From NCBI GenBank assembly GCA_009760855.2, contig WPIO01000066.1:1-64000 (forward strand): 64,000 bases of DNA. The letters run 5' to 3'. The notes below the pieces were generated by a model. It made no database searches, was not told where the DNA came from, and worked only from the letters and a program-made list of their open reading frames with translations. The DNA is from Cristatella mucedo. Lineage: Eukaryota > Bryozoa > Phylactolaemata > Cristatellidae. Position 1 is the stretch's first letter, and each line of letters opens with the position of its first letter. The translations under genes and the position numbers were made by a program. Positions 36,738-46,357 of the stretch are shown piece by piece.

Positions 36738-37167
36738 ATGGAAATATATTGTTTGAAGTGTAAAAAACCAACAGATACAATCCATGAAGAATATTTAGAA
36801 GTAGATAGTACGAAAGGAATGAGAGGAATGCTTAAAGGCATTTGTACTATTTGTGATAGTAAGAAGTCAAGGTTTGTTAAGTTGAGAACAACAGTTGGTT
36901 AAGGAAGATACAAAGCAAATCAGGATCCGGAAGAATACTAAACAAATCTGGACCTGGAAGATTACAAATAAGTAAAGGATCATCTGTTCCAACTCCGGCT
37001 ACCTTTGCTGCATATCAAATGCACTTAGTAAAAAACTCTCAGGTAGTAAAGAAAGATATAGTGGTTCTGGAGTTGGTGGATGTGCTGATAAAGAACAAAT
37101 TATCACAGAACAAAAAAAGACTATTAAACAATTAAAAAAAGTAAAATCAACGCCTTTGACGATATAG
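36738..37167 (+). pseudogene. Zinc-ribbon (DUF5679-like) basic virion protein, frameshifted
   Basis: ATG at 36,738. The first 55 residues form a compact zinc ribbon: YCLKCKKPTD ... KGMRGMLKGICTICDSKKSR, close in pattern to DUF5679-type ribbons. The frame stops at 36,900, but a Gly/Ser/Lys-rich basic stretch (SKSGSGRILNKSGPGRLQ) follows in another frame. A further shift leads to KERYSGSGVGGCADKEQ and a helical end at 37,167. Ribbon plus basic tail suggests a small DNA-associated core protein, which is inferred. Confidence 0.6.
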
Positions 37168-37179
37168 AAATAAATAATT

Positions 37180-37428
37180 ATATAAAATAATTAGACATAA
37201 AAAACTTTGAGGTGTCTTTGCAAGAGATGAACTAACTAAATCCATTAAGAAATGAATGTCTTATTTGTAATACTGGTGAATCAGAAAAAGCAATCTATCA
37301 TTGGGTAGCACTTAAAAAAGAAGGAAACAAATGTTTTTACTTTGATTCATCTGGTGCACCACCTTTACCTGAAGTTACAAAATATTTTAGTGTTATACCA
37401 ATATTTCAGACGTTAAAGTTACAAGAAT
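37180..37428 (+). pseudogene. Adenain-like cysteine protease, N-terminal part
   Basis: Capsid-maturation protease related to adenovirus protease (peptidase C5/C48 group). Seen across small frame changes: GVFARDEL, KNECLICNTGESEKAIYHWV with the catalytic His at 37,299-37,301, and KCFYFDSSGAPPLPEVTKYF with the acidic residue at 37,344. A LINE-A then interrupts it. The start codon cannot be fixed. Confidence 0.82.
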
Positions 37429-38143
37429 ACATTCGTGACATCCCGTCTCGACTTCTGCAACTCACTGGTTACTGGCCTAACAGCACGTGCGATCAGGCGA
37501 TTGCAGCTGGTGCAACACTCTGCAGCTATGCTTGTCTGTCGTGAGCGTTGCAGTTGCCACATTACTCCACTTCTCGCCGACCTGCACTGGCTACCAGTCA
37601 ACTAATGGATTGACTTCAAGGTTTTGTCGCTCACTTTTAGGTCTCTTCATTCTATGGCTCCAGCCTATCTTTCAGATATACTACCCCATCAGGCCAAGCA
37701 TCGTACCACCCGCTTTTCGGAATTCAACAGCCTGGAAATACCTCGTACAAACCTAAAATCCTTTGGTGACCGTACATTTAGCTCGTATGCTCCCAAAGCC
37801 TGGAACTCCCTCCCGACCTGCATCAGAACATCCCCTGACCTGACCACATTTAAAAGAAACTTAAAAACACCTATTTAGGACAGCATTTAGTGGGTCCCTG
37901 TGATTCGTCCTTGATGTGCTTATGCGTGCTGACACTGTGCATGGTGCCACTAACCACATTTGCATGCTGACCCTGTGCATGTCACCCCTAACCATATTAT
38001 TCATTTTTTTTGTTTTTCAAGCATGATTTTACTTACTATTCAATTGCATACCACTTTGCAGCAAATGTAAAGCGCCTAGAAAGAGATTGAGTTCTCTGAG
38101 GGCGCTTTATCAAGTGCAATATTATTATTATTATTATTAATAC
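37429..38143 (+). mobile_element. LINE-A insertion in the protease gene
   Basis: 5'-truncated LINE-A starting at the ORF region CATTCGTGACATCCCGTCTC. It has the ORF end (SFGDRTFSSYAPKAWNSLP), 3'UTR, terminal hairpin block and (ATT)n tail. AATAC occurs at both edges and may be a short target duplication. The protease reading resumes directly after it. Confidence 0.93.
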
Positions 38144-38232
38144 AATCAAACAGATTGTGGAAGGTGTCTAATCTTCTTAAGACTAATGCAAGAATCGGAT
38201 TTTGTATCGACAATGGAATCATTAATTTAATT
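38144..38232 (+). pseudogene. Adenain-like protease, C-terminal part with catalytic Cys
   Basis: YNQTDCGRCLIFLRLMQESD follows the LINE tail. The CG dipeptide (Cys codon 38,156) matches the nucleophile region of adenain-like proteases. Ends at TAA. Confidence 0.78.
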
Positions 38233-38256
38233 TAAACATTTTTTCCTTGTATAGAA

Positions 38257-38373
38257 ATTGAAACGGAGAATAAAAAATTCGTTGTACTTGAAAATGCTGC
38301 AGTCGTAATTCCTAAAGGAAAACAAGCACGTATTCACATTGAAGAGAAAATTAGTAAAGATTCTAAGCCTTAA
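38257..38373 (+). pseudogene. Small protein, start codon apparently lost
   Basis: 38-residue frame (FVVLENAAVVIPKGKQARIH) following TATAGAA, where an ATT occupies the start position. The regular spacing suggests that a start decayed. Function unknown. Confidence 0.4.
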
Positions 38374-38385
38374 TTTAATGCATGG

Positions 38386-38754
38386 ATGTATATTATAGAA
38401 GATATGAGACCTGTACTTGAAGATATTGCTAGTAGAGCAAGTATTAAACTTGAATACAGTGGTTATTATATGAGTGCTCGTTCAACTATTGGTATTAGAA
38501 TTGCATTTGGTAATAAAGCAAGTATATTCTTTGATCAAAAGAATAAACAAATTAAATTTACTAGTGTTGCTGAAATAATTCAAAAGTTTGGTAATGACTT
38601 TGCTGTTACTGGAATTCTAGACGGTTCATATGTTACTAAAGATAGTTATAACTCAGAAGAAAGACTAAATATTAGATTGAAGATTGATCAAGTTAAATTT
38701 TATAATATAGATAAAAACAATCACAGGATAAATTCAATCCTTCCCATTATATGA
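38386..38754 (+). CDS. Hypothetical viral protein
   Basis: Open frame of 122 codons. The second ATG at 38,404 is the better start, since ATTATAGAAGAT lies directly before it. Alternating beta-like and charged stretches (TIGIRIAFGNKASIFFDQKN, VAEIIQKFGNDFAVTGILDG) suggest a folded globular protein. No family recognised. Confidence 0.6.
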   Translation: MYIIEDMRPVLEDIASRASIKLEYSGYYMSARSTIGIRIAFGNKASIFFDQKNKQIKFTSVAEIIQKFGNDFAVTGILDGSYVTKDSYNSEERLNIRLKIDQVKFYNIDKNNHRINSILPII

Positions 38755-38804
38755 CATATAAAAATAAAAATTTGATCAATATAAAACAAAACAAAAAACT
38801 AGTT

Positions 38805-39148
38805 CTATATCTTTTTGTTACTTATAGATAACATCTTATCAACTAATGTTTTAGCATAATTAGTTATTTTACTAATACTTGTTGGGTTTGATACTTTATC
38901 TTTTAAGAATTCCACTGCGAATTTGCTGTCTAAGATACTTCCACCAACAAATCCAAGACCCAATTTAGCCTTGGCACTACTAATTGCAGCCACCGTTTTT
39001 GCATCTTCCCTGACGTATGATGCTTGCTTTGGATCGAGTGCAATCCTAGCAGCAGATTCAGCAAGAACAAGGTCAGATAAGTTTCTAATTTCAGTTATTT
39101 TTGATTCAGGTAAATTACTTGCCTCATTATTACTTGCCTCATCATTAA
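38805..39148 (-). pseudogene. PLA2-type virion protein, C-terminal part
   Basis: Continues the gene broken by the LINE-A at 39,149-39,503: NDEASNNEASNLPESKITEI, SDLVLAESAARIALDP, then a small-residue hydrophobic segment SSAKAKLGLGFVGGSILDSK and a lysine-rich end. In relatives a similar helical, Ala/Lys-rich region follows the phospholipase core. Confidence 0.65.
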
Positions 39149-39503
39149 GCTCCCAAAGCCTGGAACTTTCTCCCGACCTGCATCAGAACATCCCCTGACC
39201 TGACCACATTTAAAAGAAACTTAAAAACACACCTATTTAGGACAGAATTTAGTGGGTCCCTGTGATTCGTCCTTGTTGTGCTTATGCGTGCTGACACTGT
39301 GCATGCTGCCACTAACCACATTTGCATGCTGACCCTGTGCATGTCACCCCTAACCATATTAATCATTTTGTTTGTTTTTCAAGCATGATTTTACTTACTA
39401 TTCTATTGCATATCTCTTTGCAGCAAATTTAAAGCGCCTAGAAAGAGATTAAGCTCTCTGAGGGCGCTTTATCAAGTGCTATATTATTATTATTATTATA
39501 ATC
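39149..39503 (+). mobile_element. LINE-A insertion in the PLA2 gene
   Basis: 5'-truncated LINE-A (CTCCCAAAGCCTGGAAC to the (TTA)n tail) inserted antisense to the viral gene, just after the codons for the catalytic HD of PLA2. Confidence 0.93.
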
Positions 39504-39944
39504 GTGGTCGCGGATAAGTGCTCAAGCATCTAAATCATTAACTCCAGTGTATCCTTGATCCATTCTTTTTCTAAACTCTGTACCTGGCCCAACATATGAA
39601 TAAGCACCGGTATTATTGAATGAGCCTCCAGGAACATTTTCTGATTGAACACCTTTCGGAAGTTTCAAATGAAATTCCCTACCTCCAGATAATTTATTTA
39701 TTATATCTACGATGCCAGAACCTTGTTTGCTATTTTGTTTCAATTGTTTAAGACTTAGATTCAATTGCAAGCCTTTACTTGCACTTTTACTTTCTTCTAT
39801 TTTGTTTAGTTGCGTATTAGTGACTAAAATTGGAATACTTCCAGAAAGATCTGAATGTTTCAATCTGATTGAAATTCGTTCATTAGAACTATGAATTAAT
39901 TTTAGTTGGTGACTAGATAATGCAAATTTAACCTCTTGATACAT
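39504..39944 (-). pseudogene. Parvovirus-type phospholipase A2 virion protein, N-terminal part
   Basis: ATG at 39,944 after TATAGAAAT. An N-terminal region with beta-like strands (SGSIPILVTNTQLNKIEE, GLQLNLSLKQLKQ) precedes a PLA2 core: calcium loop SYVGPGTEFRKRMDQ, then GYTGVNDLDA, a TGA at 39,522, and the catalytic RDHDY just before the LINE. Such PLA2 domains are known in parvovirus VP1 and in adintovirus-like virion proteins, where they act on membranes. The stop and the insertion both inactivate it. Confidence 0.8.
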
Positions 39945-40000
39945 ATTTCTATATTATAATAAAATTATTTTAAACAGATAAAAAAAATACTATATAAGAG

Positions 40001-40579
40001 ATGTCACATAGTGATTGTACTACTGTTGATAATGTTGAAGAGTTTAGAGGGAGAGTAATGTCATTTTTAGATTACAATGCATTCACCGGAAAGTTTGTTT
40101 GGAATGTGGATAGAGGTAGAAAAGCGAAAACAGGTGAGGAAGCAGGTTGTATAAGACCAGATGGATATAGACAAATGATGATTGACGGAAAGTTGTATTA
40201 TGCACATAGATTGGCGTGGCTCATTTAAAAAAATGAAATGCCTACTTTTCAAATAGATCATATAAATCTAGACAAGACTGATAATAGATTAAGTAATTTA
40301 AGACTTGCCACTGCTTCTGAGAATAGCAGAAATCAAGCAAAAAGAGAAGGATTGACATCTAAATATATCGGTGTTAGATGGTTTGAGAAATCAAGTAAAT
40401 GGAGAGCAGATATTCGAATAGACAGAAAAAAGAAGTACTTGGGATATTTTGATAATGAGGATGATGCTGCAACTGCTTACGATTTAGCTGCAATCAAAAA
40501 TCATCTAGAATTTGCACGACTTAATTTTACTTATACTTTAACAGACGATAACAAAGTTGTTCGTTATACTGATTACTAA
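40001..40579 (+). pseudogene. HNH endonuclease with C-terminal AP2 domain, one in-frame TAA
   Basis: Starts after ATACTATATAAGAG. N-terminal module: FLDYNAFTGKFVWNVDRGRK, AGCIRPDGYRQMMIDGKLYY, AHRLAWLI. A TAA at 40,226 is followed in frame by the HNH core [20 protein letters not shown] and NSRNQ. The C-terminal AP2/ERF DNA-binding domain reads [40 protein letters not shown]. Free-standing HNH-AP2 enzymes are typical phage-style homing endonucleases. An uninterrupted remainder from 40,236 could still encode HNH plus AP2. Confidence 0.88.
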
Positions 40580-41673
40580 TTACTACATGTCTTTTTTAAT
40601 TCAACTAACAGTTTCTTAACCTCACGATCAATCTCTTCTAGTGTTTTACCTTGTTTGTAAAGAGCACTAAGTAACATTGCTGACTCGGCTTAATAGTCAC
40701 AAGTTTTATTCCACCAACTTTTGAAGCTTCTACTTGTTTTATATCTTCTTTTAATTCTGGTGAGAGATTCACACCCCCACTTTCCACTAATTCTCGCCCT
40801 TGATCTTGATAATCCAATCTGTTTCGTACTTCTGATTGTTGCACTTTTCCTTACACATCAATATCAACCCCTCTATCAATTAGTTTTACCATTTTCTTTA
40901 AGTCAGTTATTTCATTGGTTAGACGTTCAAAGTTAATGCCTCCATTATTTGCTCCTTTTTCTTCATAGGTGGGCTTTTACCAGTGAACATAGTTTGATCT
41001 ATTAATTTCTTTATTAGACTTGCAACAGTTACACCAATTGAAATAACAGTTCCTGCTGTACCAACAGCTGCTGCTATTAAACCCACTAGTGCAGGAATTG
41101 CAGGAAGAAAGCCCCCTGATCGAACCTCTAAGAAATTCTTTGACCAGAATTTTGGATCTAATTGACTTGCGTCCCAATTGACCTCTTGACCAAACACTTC
41201 ACTTAAATATACTTATGCATTCCAATATCAAGAATAATTATCTTTTTCTGCTGCAAGTAATACATCATTAATTGCTAAATCAATTTCTAATGATTCAATC
41301 ATTTTATTTAGTCCTTTTTTTCTGACATTGTTTTCCAAAACACTTGACCATATTTACCACTAGTAATATCGTCAGCTATTTGTTTTATAAATAAAGATAA
41401 ATCTACAATTCCTGTAAATCCACTAAGAAAGCCTCCTAAAACTTTTGTTCCAGCTCCAATAACTTTAAGAGACTGTAATACTTTAGGAACAGCTGTTGCA
41501 ATTTTTTCCGAAGCTTGAAGTGATAATCTTGCTGCTAATTTTGGTACAAGTTTTGTAACTGCTTTTTCGCCTATTTTTGTTGCAGTTATTACTCCATCTA
41601 ACACATCTTGAGTTGTTTTCATCCCTCCTTTTAAATCTTCGTCTACTCCTTTACCTTTTTTTACTTTTTTCAT
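40576..41673 (-). pseudogene. Large hydrophobic virion/membrane protein (one or two genes), many breaks
   Basis: ATG at 41,673. First part: basic start MKKVKKGKGVDEDLKGG, then amphipathic helices (LAARLSLQASEKIATAVPKV) and a Gly-rich hydrophobic stretch VIGAGTKVLGGFLSGFTGIV, with a frame break near 41,313. Second part: EVNWDASQLDPKFWSKNFLE and a strong membrane segment PALVGLIAAAVGTAGTVISI, then a helical charged region with further breaks near 40,925, 40,855 and 40,685. The 3' end overlaps the HNH stop by 4 bp. The hydrophobic helices suggest a virion membrane-active protein. I cannot tell whether it was one gene or two. Confidence 0.5.
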
Positions 41674-41683
41674 CTTATATTAT
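41674..41683. promoter_or_regulatory. 10-bp divergent start-to-start spacer CTTATATTAT
   Basis: Only 10 bp separate the minus-strand ATG (41,673) and the plus-strand ATG (41,684), the same spacing as at 28,992-29,001. Confidence 0.55.
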
Positions 41684-42546
41684 ATGGATAAATTAAAAAA
41701 GTCAATGGTAATATTTATACTAATATTGATGCAAATAATAATAGAATAACTAATTTAGGATTTCCTGTTAATAGTGGTGATGCTATAAGACTAGATTATG
41801 CTCTTAGCACAAGTGCTGGACCTAGTGTAATTAGTAATACTTCTGGAGAATTAGCATCAGTATCAGCTATAACTGATTTATTACCTAAAAAAGATGCAGT
41901 AATGAAATCACAATTGAATTGTAATAATGTTTATGGGATATCTGGTAACTCTGCAGATGGAACTGTATACTCAGATCTAAGACCTTGTAAAGTAATAAAC
42001 TATGGATTATTAAAAAGTATGACAGCAGTGCTTCAAGGTAAAGCAATGTCAAGTATTGATATGGGAAATAAGAATGTTATCAATGTAAAAGATTCTGATG
42101 TAGCAACTAAATCTTATGTTGATAGTAATAAACAAGTAGCATTTACATACTTAGGATTGAGTGGTACTTATCGAAGTATATTCTATCTTGATATGTAAGG
42201 TCTTAATATTACTGCTAATGGAAGTACAGGTAATAAATTTCAAACTCAACAAATTACACCTGGTGATATACCTGTTGTTGCAGCTACTGGAAAAGTTGTT
42301 GCATACAATACTAATCTTAAAACATTCTTTCCAGGAATAGTACCTCATTTTGGAATGGTGTGTAATATTATGTATGCAACTAATAAAACTAATTCTTATT
42401 TAGAGTTAACTAGTGATAATACTTATGGAGTAAGTGGTACTCTAGTTTTAATAATGAACATTGATGGGATTTATAGATATGCTATTGATAAGTTTACAGT
42501 TGCTAGTGGAATTACTTTTATAGATTTTATTGTTAGTATTGTATAG
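41684..42546 (+). pseudogene. Tail-fibre-like repeat protein 1
   Basis: ATG at 41,684. An indel in the following A run puts the body in another frame, which then stays open to 42,546 apart from a TAA at 42,196. Repeats: NNNRITNLGFPVNSGDAIRL and SSIDMGNKNVINVKDSDVAT (KSYVD follows). The C-terminal 110 residues differ (ITPGDIPVVAATGKVVAYNT) and probably form a head domain. First of three fibre genes in a row. Confidence 0.7.
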
Positions 42547-42548
42547 CA

Positions 42549-43429
42549 ATGTTAGGTAAAAGAAGCAAAGGAAAGTCATCAAAGAATTGCTTTAGAAAGA
42601 ATGGTGATATACTTAATGGAAATCTAAACATGAATGGAAATCTTATAAAAAATTTAGGTGATCCTGTTGATGCTGGTGATGCAGTAAACAGAAAATATAT
42701 AGATACAAATTGTGTCACTAAGATTTCTAGATCTACTACAAATGATGGAGATATTTATATGAATAATTTTAGAATAGTAGATCTTGCTAATCCTATAAAT
42801 CCTAGTGATGCTGCAACAAAAGATTATGATGATACTAAACTTCCACTTACAGGTGGAAGAATTAATGGAAATTTAATTGCAGATGCTGTTATTAGTGCTA
42901 GTGCTCCTCCTGACAATGACTATAGTGTTCCAAATAAAAGTTATATGGATGCAAACTTTCTAAGTGTAAATGGTGGGATAGTTAACGGTAATCTAGACAT
43001 GCAAAATAATTTTATTAAAATTATAAATGATCCTGTTAATCCTAATGATGGCGTTAATATTAATTACCTAAATAGAATTACATATGGAAATGTAGCAGTT
43101 ATTGATTTTAGTAGTTTTATTGATGGGTCATTACAAACGATAATTGGAAGTTTATCCTATGATGGAAAATGGATTAGTACACTGGAAGATGTTTCTGTTC
43201 CTCGAGGTATATTCATACTTTCAGCAATATATTCATTAACTCCAAACTTAACAAAAATTATTATTCCTTTTCCAACAAATGGAATAAATGCAAGAAAATA
43301 TCCATATCAATTATTTGGAAGTTATTCTCTAGATCCAACTAAAAAATAGTAGAGAGTTCTATATTTGTAGCTACTGAAGATTTATTTAACAAAACAATAA
43401 ATGTAACGCTTTTCATAGCAACACATTAA
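42549..43429 (+). pseudogene. Tail-fibre-like repeat protein 2
   Basis: ATG two bases after the stop of protein 1. Four clear repeats: GNLNMNGNLIKNLGDPVDAG DAV, DIYMNNFRIVDLANPINPSD, a weaker GRINGNLIADAVISASAPP and GNLDMQNNFIKIINDPVNPN. A C-terminal beta-rich domain follows (SLQTIIGSLSYDGKWISTLE). The frame ends at 43,349 after an A run, but the sequence continues sensibly in the next frame to 43,429 (SSIFVATEDLFNKTINVTLF), so there is one late indel. Confidence 0.75.
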
Positions 43430-43454
43430 AATACTTAGTAGAAAAGATTTACAA

Positions 43455-44550
43455 ATGGATGGAACATTTAACTTTGATTCAAACAGAATAATTAATGTTG
43501 GAGAAACTGTCGATACATTAGAAACAGCTAATAAATCATTTGCTGATAACAATTATCTAAGAAAAGATACTGTTTCAGATCAACGTATAACTGCTAATTT
43601 ATCTGCAAATTCAAAAAAGTATGTAAGAATATTAGATCCTGTCAATGGGAGAGATGTTGCAACAAAAAATATGTTAATACAAAATTAGATAGGTATATGC
43701 GACCTGTAAGAATGAGAGGAAACCTATTTGTTGAAAAATTAATAATGAGAAGAAATGAACCAAAATTTGATGGTTATGGATCAAATGATTTAATTCCTTT
43801 TAAATTCCTTCATCATTTTTATTTAAAGTGTGGAAATTATCCATATATTTCTAATGTTATTGTTAATACACGTTTTATTAAATATTGGGGTAATTTAACT
43901 GTAAATAGTATAACTAATTTAGGTAAACCATCACAAGAATTTTCTTCTACTAATGGTCAACAAGTTTTAGCAAAGCTATCAGATAATAACATAAAAAAAA
44001 TAGTGTACACAGGTATAGTGATAAAAGTAAATGATATTAATTCTGCAACAGATGGTGTCAGTAATTATGTTAATTTTCTAACTAATGACACATTTTCTAA
44101 ATCAATTTATTATAGTGATTTATTCACATTTGCAGAAATTAGTATTTCATTTAGAGTTATAAAAGCAAATATTACTATTAATATTAAAAAAAAACAACTG
44201 AAGAAGATATTGGAAAACCAGTAGAAGAAGATATTGATGAAGAACTAGCAGATGGTGATATTATTGTTAGAAACTTTTATCATAAGATTGCTTATAATCC
44301 AAGGTTTAGTACTTACTTCAAACTAAGATTTCATGGTGTTGTTGATAATATGATTTTATTAAACAGTTTACCCTCTAATTTTACTATTTGAAATACTAAT
44401 TCAGAAGTTACTCTTAATTTTACTGTTATATATCCAGTTTTAGATAGTGCATACATTACAGCCCCAACTGATACAGATTATATTGAGATTGGATTAGTTA
44501 AAGGTGTTGATTACTCTCCTTCAGCATCGATAGATAAACAGATGGAGTAA
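43455..44550 (+). pseudogene. Tail-fibre-like repeat protein 3
   Basis: Starts MDGTFNFDSNRIINVGETVD, with a second repeat ANSKKYVRILDPVNGRDVAT. Breaks: an indel in the A run near 43,667, another near 44,190, and a TGA at 44,389. The C-terminal half (NNIKKIVYTGIVIKVNDINS, then IIVRNFYHKIAYNPRFSTYF and PTDTDYIEIGLVKGVDYSPS) is unlike fibres 1 and 2. About 360 codons in total. Confidence 0.65.
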
Positions 44551-44649
44551 AAAGACATGTTAATCCTTATATTTCAGATATTTAAATTTTAAAATCCATA
44601 GTCTTTTAAATCAATTCTTCAGGTATATCAAAACTCTTTTCAGAATCTT

Positions 44650-44958
44650 TCATTTGCTTAGTTCAATTTTTTTAGAGTAGACTTCAGACCTCATACTATT
44701 TATTTTTTCTATTTTTAAGTCTTTAAGGAACTCTTCAAAGATTGAACCATCTCTAACTTTAACAAATATATTTGCTATTTCTGGTTCAGAGTGACTAATT
44801 CTATGTGCTTTATATTCGAATACTAGTTTTACAGCATTTAACAAAGTTGATCTGATGTCTTCAATTCTACCCATTGGATAAGAACAGATTTTAAAGTTTG
44901 AATGCTGTTGACCTTGTGCTTCTCTAAGACAGTCTTTACTTCTTGTCTCAATGTTCAT
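44650..44958 (-). CDS. Hypothetical viral protein, 102 aa
   Basis: Intact frame. ATG directly after CAATATATAGAA. Mostly helical and charged (GRIEDIRSTLLNAVKLVFEY, GSIFEEFLKDLKIEKINSMR). Family not recognised. Confidence 0.65.
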   Translation of the reverse strand: MNIETRSKDCLREAQGQQHSNFKICSYPMGRIEDIRSTLLNAVKLVFEYKAHRISHSEPEIANIFVKVRDGSIFEEFLKDLKIEKINSMRSEVYSKKIELSK

Positions 44959-44993
44959 TTCTATATATTGTTTTTATTTCTTATTTAAATTAA

Positions 44994-45485
44994 TTAAACA
45001 GTGCTTGGTGCATCAGGAGTTGCTTGTGCTGCTAGTACATCTGCTGCAGCTTTTTGTTTTGCGCTCATACCAGTATAAATGTCAGGTAGAACTGCATAAC
45101 ACTCATCTTTAACGATTCCAGAGATATCAGGTTTAATACCAGTTACTCCAGAAATTACTGTAGATAGAGTTGGAAGTTGACTTGCAATCCAAGTAGTGTA
45201 ACCAGCAACTTCTCCAGGTGTATCAAGAAGAGCATCAACTTTAGTTCTTACAGTAGCTTCAAGAGATTTTAAGGTATCTGTTTGACCTGCAGCGATTATT
45301 TTTTGAGCTTCAATATCACATCCATCAACATAGAATTTCTTAACAGATGAATCTGTCATTGCTGAAATATCTGAATCAAGTGTTTGCTGATCGTTAGACG
45401 TCATTCTAGATTTAACAATATAATCAACGTACGATTTCAATGCCAATGCACGAGTTGCAAGACTGGGATCAGTAATATCTGCCAT
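44994..45485 (-). CDS. Hypothetical Ala/Thr-rich viral protein, 163 aa
   Basis: Intact frame with ATG after TTATATAGGAAA. The start MADITDPSLATRALALKSYV resembles the 'DP-x-x-A-T-K-x-Y-V-D' part of the fibre repeats nearby, so it may be a fibre-associated or whisker protein. The rest is rich in Ala, Thr, Ser and Asp (EAQKIIAAGQTDTLKSLEAT). No known family. Confidence 0.65.
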   Translation of the reverse strand: MADITDPSLATRALALKSYVDYIVKSRMTSNDQQTLDSDISAMTDSSVKKFYVDGCDIEAQKIIAAGQTDTLKSLEATVRTKVDALLDTPGEVAGYTTWIASQLPTLSTVISGVTGIKPDISGIVKDECYAVLPDIYTGMSAKQKAAADVLAAQATPDAPSTV

Positions 45486-45536
45486 TTTCCTATATAATAA
45501 TAAAAAATAAAATACATGAACAGTTTTAAAGAAAAA

Positions 45537-45770
45537 TCATTTATGACGATAATTTAGGAAAACTCTTGAACAAATATTATTATAGTCTTCTATTTTATCA
45601 CAAAGATCACAAATTTTAATTAAATCTTCAATAGCTGAATCAGGTAACATAGAAACATAAGAAAATAGATTTGTAAGCATCTTAGATCCAAAAACTTTAA
45701 ATCTTTCAGGACAGACACTATATGCAGCATTTTTAGCTCTTTCACAACATAGAATCCTTGCAATATCTTT
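45537..45770 (-). pseudogene. Small paralog C of a three-gene family, start codon lost
   Basis: 77-codon frame. Begins DIARILCCERAKNAAYSVC where the two neighbours begin MDV-x-RI, and has IEDLIKICDLCDKIEDYNNI near the C-terminus. The start position holds AAA instead of ATG, inside an A run after TATAAAGAA. Function unknown. Confidence 0.6.
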
Positions 45771-45781
45771 TTTTCTTTATA

Positions 45782-46012
45782 TTATTGAAAAATACTTCTA
45801 TAAATAGAATATATCAATTCTTCGCTCTTATCTATTTCATCTTTTATATCACATATTTTAAATAACTTTTCTATAGTTGAAAAACGTAGTTTAATTATAT
45901 AGTGAGTTAATTTTTCTTCATCATTTTCACTAAAATATTCAAAGAGTTTAACACAAAGCATATATGCATATTCTCTTCCCGAGTTATTAGATATTATTCT
46001 TTCAACATCCAT
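45782..46012 (-). CDS. Small paralog B of a three-gene family
   Basis: 76 codons, intact. MDVERIISNNSGREYAYMLC at the N-terminus and IEKLFKICDIKDEIDKSEEL near the end. Predicted all-helical. The upstream sequence TATATATATAGAAA abuts the ATG. Ends 11 bp before paralog C. Confidence 0.7.
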   Translation of the reverse strand: MDVERIISNNSGREYAYMLCVKLFEYFSENDEEKLTHYIIKLRFSTIEKLFKICDIKDEIDKSEELIYSIYRSIFQ

Positions 46013-46044
<32 letters not shown>

Positions 46045-46048
<4 letters not shown>

Positions 46049-46320
46049 AAAATTACTACGCCTGGTTTTGTTTTTGGTGTTTTAGATTTTTTATTTGCTT
46101 CTTCGATCATCTCATTTATCTTACTACGACTCTTCATTAGTTTGTCACATGTATCCCATATATCTATAAGAATACTACTATAAGAACTATCAATATCTGG
46201 AATGAGTTTGTCTAGTGAATGTTTAACTATACGTTGATCTTGACCTTTAAGTTTTTTAAGACACAATTTTACTGCCATTTCTCTAGATTGTTCACAACTA
46301 AAAATTCTTGAGACATCCAT
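46045..46320 (-). CDS. Small paralog A of a three-gene family
   Basis: 91 codons, intact. MDVSRIFSCEQSREMAVKLC at the N-terminus, IDIWDTCDKLMKSRSKINEM later, and a basic Lys/Thr tail absent from B and C. ATG follows CATATATAGAAA. Confidence 0.7.
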
Positions 46321-46357
46321 TTTCTATATATGAAAAAATAATTTTATTTAATTGAAA

